DNA of 64,000 nt from Microbispora siamensis. Lineage in GTDB: Bacteria; Actinomycetota; Actinomycetes; Streptosporangiales; Streptosporangiaceae. The stretch spans positions 54,064-118,063 of the forward strand of contig NZ_BOOF01000011.1 of assembly GCF_016863095.1 (NCBI RefSeq), given 5' to 3'. Below, one piece after another: positions 60,597 to 64,000 of this stretch (position 1 is the stretch's first letter; each line of letters starts with the position of its first letter). Position numbers and translations under genes: made by a program. The notes beneath the pieces were generated by a model, which had not been told where the DNA came from, searched no databases, and was given only the letters and a program-made list of their open reading frames with translations.

Positions 60597-61322
60597 ATGG
60601 TCTTCATGCCGTCGGGACGGGTCGATCACCCGGTCATGTACCACCGCTGGTCCGACATCACCTTCATCCACTGGAGGTATCCGCCTGAACTCGTGCAGGC
60701 GTTCCTGCCGGACGGGCTCACGGTGGACACCTACGAGGGGTCCGCGTACGTCGGGCTCACGCCGTTCCTGATGCGGGACGTGCGGCCGCCCGGCCTGCCG
60801 CCGCTGCCGTGGCTGTCGCGCTTCCCCGAGACCAACGTGCGCACCTACGTCAGGGACGCCCGGGGGAGGGGCGGCCTGTGGTTCCTGTCGCTGGACGCCG
60901 GGAGGCTGCCCGCCGTGCTGGGCGCCCGGGCCACGTATCGGCTGCCGTACTACTGGTCGGACATGTCCGTGACCGGCGAGGGGGCGCGACGCCGCTACCG
61001 CTGCCGACGCCGGTGGCCGGGGCCCTCCGGGGCGCGCTGCGACGCGGACGTCGACCTCGGCGCTCCGCTGACCGAGGCCGAGCGGGACGGCCTCGCGGAC
61101 TTCCTGGTCGAGCGCTACCGGCTGTTCACGGTCGTCGCGGGCCGTCTGGCGACGGCGGAGGTGGAACACCCACGCTGGCCCCTGCACCGTGCCCGGCTCG
61201 CCGGGCTGGAGCAGGGACTGCTCGAGGCGGCCGGCCTTCCCGCGCCCGGCCACAGTCCGCTCGTGCACGCGTCTCCCGGCGTACTCGTACGGATCGGCAT
61301 GCTGCACCCGGTCCGCGGTTAG
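60597..61322 (+). CDS. DUF2071 (YqjF-like) protein
   Basis: 241 residues from ATG 60597 with GAGG upstream. The conserved pattern is that of DUF2071: VMYHRWSDITFIHWRYPPELVQAFLPDGL at the N-terminus, then AYVGLTPFLM, PETNVRTYVRD, GLWFLSLDAGRLPAVLGARATYRLPYY, and EVEHPRWPLHRARL near the end. There is no signal peptide. The family has no settled function. It lies 22 bp downstream of the cholesterol oxidase gene, so probably co-transcribed, and its stop overlaps that of the converging hydrolase remnant. Confidence 0.88.
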   Translation: MVFMPSGRVDHPVMYHRWSDITFIHWRYPPELVQAFLPDGLTVDTYEGSAYVGLTPFLMRDVRPPGLPPLPWLSRFPETNVRTYVRDARGRGGLWFLSLDAGRLPAVLGARATYRLPYYWSDMSVTGEGARRRYRCRRRWPGPSGARCDADVDLGAPLTEAERDGLADFLVERYRLFTVVAGRLATAEVEHPRWPLHRARLAGLEQGLLEAAGLPAPGHSPLVHASPGVLVRIGMLHPVRG

Positions 61323-61744
61323 ACGGCCGCGGCCTCGTCCCAGAAGGCGGCGAGCATCTCGTTCAGTCTCTCCGGCGCTTCCACATGGGGATAGTGGCCG
61401 GTGCCGGGGATCGACACGTGGCGTGCGCCGATCCGTTCGGCGGTGACCCGCGCGCACGCGACGAGGGGGACGCCGCCGCGCTCGCGATAGGGCTCGGGCC
61501 CGCTCTCCCAGGTGCCGGAGACGACCAGCTTGGGGAACCCGGCCGCCCGCAGGGCGGGGAGCGGGATGCCGGCCTCCCAGCACACGCGTTCACGCAGGAC
61601 GGTGGCGGCCGCGCGCAGCCGTCGCTCGGTCGCCTCCAGTGGCCGCATTCCGGCGGAGTCGGCGGCCGCCCGCAGCCACTGCTCGGGTGTCAGCTCGGGG
61701 AGGTTCGCGTAGGCGGCGCGGTTGGCGCGCAGCGCGGCGGCCAC
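61319..61744 (-). pseudogene. Alpha/beta-hydrolase C-terminal half (N-terminally truncated)
   Basis: About 141 residues. FPKLVVSGTWESG and HVSIPGTGHYPHVEAPERLNEMLAAFW match the C-terminal half of an alpha/beta-hydrolase, including the catalytic His (GTGHYPH). The N-terminal half with the GxSxG nucleophile is absent: upstream (minus strand) the hydrolase similarity fades near 61745-61770, where an opposite-strand TetR fragment begins. It is therefore a broken gene, fused at a rearrangement point. The GTG at 61744 may allow translation of a non-functional peptide. Confidence 0.7.
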
Positions 61745-61765
61745 CGCCGGATGGCCGCCACCGGC

Positions 61766-61855
61766 GACGTCGACGTGGAACGCGAGAGCGAGCGGCGCTT
61801 CGAGTTCGGCCTGCGGTGCCTTCTGGACGGCCTGGCCGGCCGCCGCACCGGCTGA
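61766..61855 (+). pseudogene. TetR-family regulator C-terminal fragment
   Basis: The plus-strand frame ends DVDVERESERRFEFGLRCLL then DGLAGRRTG, with stop at 61853-61855. FEFGLxxLLDGLxxR is the typical last helix of TetR regulators with a tetracycline-repressor-like C-domain. The preceding part of the gene is missing. It abuts the hydrolase half on the other strand, which marks a recombination scar. From 61856 to 62024 I see only a possible 22-codon minus-strand frame (ending near 61909) and nothing assignable. Confidence 0.5.
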
Positions 61856-62024
61856 GGCCCTTCCGCCGTTCCGGCCGACTTACAGGGATCCCTCGGTAGA
61901 GGCCGTGGTCACTCGTCCGGATCGGCGATCTCGATGACGTGCAGTGGGTCGTCCAGGGCACGGCTCGACATAGGCATTACGGCAGGGGCGGAGGTCCCTC
62001 TCCGATCGCGTGAGGCGCCGGTGG

Positions 62025-63110
62025 TCAGGCGCCGGGCTCGTCGAAGCGGTCGAGGTAGGCGGCGTACCAGGCGCGCTCCTCCTCCACCAGCGCGTGCCGG
62101 TCGGCGTAGACGTGGTCGAACATCGCGTCCACCGGCGGGTCCGGCATGGCGATGACCCCGTTGCGCAGTTCGAGGGCCATGCGGTCGCCCTCCTCGTCGA
62201 CCTCGGCGAAGAACGCCTCGTCGGCCATGCCCTCCCGCAGCAGGTACGACCGCATGCGCGCGATCGGGTCCTTCTTCCGCCACGCGTCCACCTCCTCGGC
62301 CGGCCGGTAACGGCCCGGGTCGTCGGAGGTGGTGTGCGGGCCCATCCGGTAGGTGTGCGCCTCGATGAGGAACGGCCCGCCCCCGGAGCGTACGTGCCGC
62401 AGCGCGGCCCTCGTCACGGCGAGGCAGGCCAGCACGTCGTTGCCGTCCACCCGTACGCCGGGGAAGCCGAAGCCCCGGGCTCGCTGGTATATCGGTGCCC
62501 GGCTCTGCCGTCCGACAGGGTGGGAGATGGCCCACTGGTTGTTCTGGCAGAAGAACACGACCGGCGCGTCGAACACGGCCGCGAAGTTGAACGCCTCGCT
62601 GACGTCCCCCTCGCTCGCCGCGCCGTCACCGAAGTAGGCCACGACGGCCGAGTCGTCGCCGTCCCTGCGGACCCCCATGGCGTAGCCCACGGCGTGCAGC
62701 GTCTGCGCGCCGAGGACGATCGTGTAGAGGTGGAAGCGGGTCTCGCGGGGGTCCCAGCCGCCGTTCGTGGTGCCGCGCAGCATGCCCATGAGCGTGAGGG
62801 GAGCGATGCCCCGGCACCAGGCGACACCGTGCTCCCGATAGGAGGGGAACACGTGGTCGTCCGGAGCCAGCGCCCGGCCCGAGCCGATCTGGGCGGCCTC
62901 CTGCCCCAGGCAGGGGATCCACATCCCGAGCTCGCCGAGGCGCTGGAGGGCGAAGGCCTCCCGGTCGATCCGCCGCACCAGCGCCATGTCGCGATACAGC
63001 CCCCGATACTGGCTCTTCGACAGGTCCAGTTCGTACTCGGGGTGCGCGACACGCTCGCCTTCGGGCGTGAGCAACTGGACCAGATCTTCGGCCTCGTCCT
63101 GGCGCCGCAC
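62025..63110 (-). CDS. Orphan 2-oxoacid dehydrogenase E1 alpha (pyruvate/branched-chain type)
   Basis: 361 residues from GTG 63110 with AGAGGAG 5 bp ahead; a start 44 codons upstream would add atypical sequence. It contains the E1alpha loop CLGQEAAQIGSGRAL, the TPP motif YFGDGAASEGDVSEAFNFAA...QNNQWAIS (GDG-X-NN), and the phosphorylation-loop region YRMGPHTTSDDPGRYR. It is closer to branched-chain/pyruvate dehydrogenase E1alpha than the NRPS-linked one at 2397. Normally E1beta and E2 genes follow, but downstream there are only gene fragments (61319-61855), so the rest of the operon appears deleted. It may be non-functional alone or rely on distant partners. Confidence 0.9.
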   Translation of the reverse strand: MRRQDEAEDLVQLLTPEGERVAHPEYELDLSKSQYRGLYRDMALVRRIDREAFALQRLGELGMWIPCLGQEAAQIGSGRALAPDDHVFPSYREHGVAWCRGIAPLTLMGMLRGTTNGGWDPRETRFHLYTIVLGAQTLHAVGYAMGVRRDGDDSAVVAYFGDGAASEGDVSEAFNFAAVFDAPVVFFCQNNQWAISHPVGRQSRAPIYQRARGFGFPGVRVDGNDVLACLAVTRAALRHVRSGGGPFLIEAHTYRMGPHTTSDDPGRYRPAEEVDAWRKKDPIARMRSYLLREGMADEAFFAEVDEEGDRMALELRNGVIAMPDPPVDAMFDHVYADRHALVEEERAWYAAYLDRFDEPGA

Positions 63111-63284
63111 GTCGTCTCCTCTCTGACAACGGTGACCGCTGCGCGGCGCGCCGGACCCCTCCTCATCGACGGGTCGTCGGCACCGTGCGCAGTCAATCAT
63201 TGCGGCTGTGCGGCGCGAGGGTTCACACGACGTGCCCGCCACGCCGATGAGCTGCGGGTTTGTGTGACCGCCCCGTGACGGCGG

Positions 63285-63896
63285 TCAGCCGGTCGCGGCG
63301 GCCGGGCGCAGTCCCGCGAAGACGATCGCGAGCGTACGGGCCCGCAGATCGGGCTCCCACCGGGTGTGCAGGGACGCCTGGCACACGCCGATCAGCAGGG
63401 CCATGACCTCCGGCACCCGCACGTCGGAACGTACGGCCCCGGCCTGCTGGGCCCTGGCGACGAGCACCTCGACGGCCTCACGCAGGGCGAGGACCGGCTT
63501 GGCGACGGTGACCGGGATGCCGGCCTGGGCGAGCAGGTCGACGACGGTCTTCTTCTCCGCGGCCTGCTCGACGGTGCGGGTGAAGAAGGTGAAGAAGGCG
63601 GTGGCGGGGTCGCCCTCGGCCGCGAGCGCCCGGGTCTCCTCGGCCAGCCTGACCGCGACCGCGTGCATGATCGCTTTGAGCAGGGACTCCTTGGTGGGGA
63701 AGTGCCGGAAGACGGTCCCGATGCCGACTCCGGCCTTCTGAGCGATCTCCTCGGTCGAGGCAGAGGGACCCTTGGCCGCGAACACGGCTTCCGCGGCCTG
63801 CAGGATGCGCGTACGGTTGCGCTGGGCGTCGGCGCGCAGCGTCCTGGCCGGACCTCCGGAGGCGTCCGGCTCGGGAACGCGCTGGTCGTTCGGCAT
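63285..63896 (-). CDS. TetR-family transcriptional regulator
   Basis: 203 residues from ATG 63896 with GGGGAG 8 bp upstream. The helix-turn-helix reads RTRILQAAEAVFAAKGPSASTEEIAQKAGVGIGTVFRHFPTKESLLKAI, followed by a helical ligand domain (AFFTFFTRTVEQAAEKKTVVDLLAQAG). It is divergent from a gene beginning just beyond the right edge (ribosome site GAGGAG at 63991-63996), and the gap has a promoter and palindrome. It probably represses that unseen gene, often a transporter or oxidoreductase. Confidence 0.92.
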   Translation of the reverse strand: MPNDQRVPEPDASGGPARTLRADAQRNRTRILQAAEAVFAAKGPSASTEEIAQKAGVGIGTVFRHFPTKESLLKAIMHAVAVRLAEETRALAAEGDPATAFFTFFTRTVEQAAEKKTVVDLLAQAGIPVTVAKPVLALREAVEVLVARAQQAGAVRSDVRVPEVMALLIGVCQASLHTRWEPDLRARTLAIVFAGLRPAAATG

Positions 63897-63920
63897 TCCT
63901 CGGCTCTCCCCACGCCTCGA

Positions 63921-63970
63921 TTGACATCCGCATTCGCCGGTTCATAGCCTGTAACCGAAGTGGAGACTCC
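63921..63970 (+). promoter_or_regulatory. Promoter and TetR-type operator for the gene beyond the right edge
   Basis: TTGACA (63921-63926) and TAGCCT (63945-63950, 18-bp spacer) form a sigma-70-like promoter. GGAG-A-CTCC (63962-63970), a palindrome within AAGTGGAGACTCCGATT, lies at the expected start point and fits binding by the divergent TetR regulator. Confidence 0.5.
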
Positions 63971-64000
63971 GATTGTAGGTCACGCCGCAGCGAGGAGTGC

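Noticed and set aside
61909..61980. 22-codon minus-strand frame ending HVIEIADPDE
   Set aside because: Too short, no ribosome site visible, in a region with rearranged fragments; not supportable as a gene.
62025..63110. Considered a duplicate of the NRPS-linked E1alpha at 2397
   Set aside because: The two share only family motifs; this one has branched-chain/pyruvate-type features and a different context.

Overview
The window is very GC-rich, uses many GTG starts, has 4-bp start/stop overlaps inside operons, and carries secreted enzymes with Pro-Ser linkers and CBM2 modules. It also has SARP and LuxR pathway regulators. This points to a soil-type, secondary-metabolite-producing actinomycete. 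A Streptosporangiaceae (Nonomuraea-like) host is my best guess, from gene style only. I see no rRNA, tRNA, CRISPR array, insertion sequence or replication origin.

Region 1 (1-10795) is the 3' part of a tightly overlapping NRPS operon. It holds a truncated AMP-ligase, a condensation-carrier didomain protein, a complete E1alpha/E1beta/E2 set of 2-oxoacid-dehydrogenase type, and a 1792-residue C-A-PCP-TE synthetase with an MFS transporter fused to its C-terminus. The adenylation pocket reads as serine-like and the thioesterase has Cys in place of the usual nucleophilic Ser. I infer an acyl (possibly hydroxyethyl/glycolyl-type) unit passed from a lipoyl arm to a carrier protein, joined to Ser, released or cyclised by the Cys-TE and exported.

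Region 2 (10800-26100) is mixed. It contains an AA10 lytic polysaccharide monooxygenase with a TTA codon; a CBM2-GH5 cellulase divergent from a LacI regulator, with paired CTTAAG-NN-CTTAAG operators between them; a degenerate P-type ATPase-like protein; two Pro/Gly/Gln-rich membrane-anchored proteins (a HELAH metalloprotease-like protein and a PQQ-propeller-like protein); an LRV-repeat protein with a Cys cluster; and a DUF4956 / VTC-domain / secreted CotH-CBM2 operon.

Region 3 (26584-40564) is a second biosynthetic cluster. Aspartokinase plus GriI-like and GriH-like enzymes should make 3-amino-4-hydroxybenzoate. A copper chaperone with a tyrosinase-family oxidase and an asparagine-synthetase-type amidotransferase match the logic of 4-hydroxy-3-nitrosobenzamide (nsp-type) biosynthesis. 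Additional genes (secreted type-B esterase, BBE-like flavoprotein, F420-reductase-fold dehydrogenase, MFS exporter, LuxR and SARP regulators) suggest further tailoring.

Region 4 (40565-64000) begins with decayed DNA (a frameshifted alcohol dehydrogenase) and an archaeal-type ATPase behind a 27-bp palindrome. It continues with a metallo-beta-lactamase-fold enzyme and two large secreted glycosidases (GH3, GH64) that share nearly identical F5/8C modules. Next come MarR/aldo-keto reductase with twin operators, a two-component system, an 1839-residue PQQ-dehydrogenase/ThuA/DUF1080 mosaic protein, a secreted cholesterol oxidase, DUF2071, two truncated gene halves at a rearrangement scar, an orphan E1alpha, and a TetR regulator. 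Several perfect hairpins mark transcription-unit ends.
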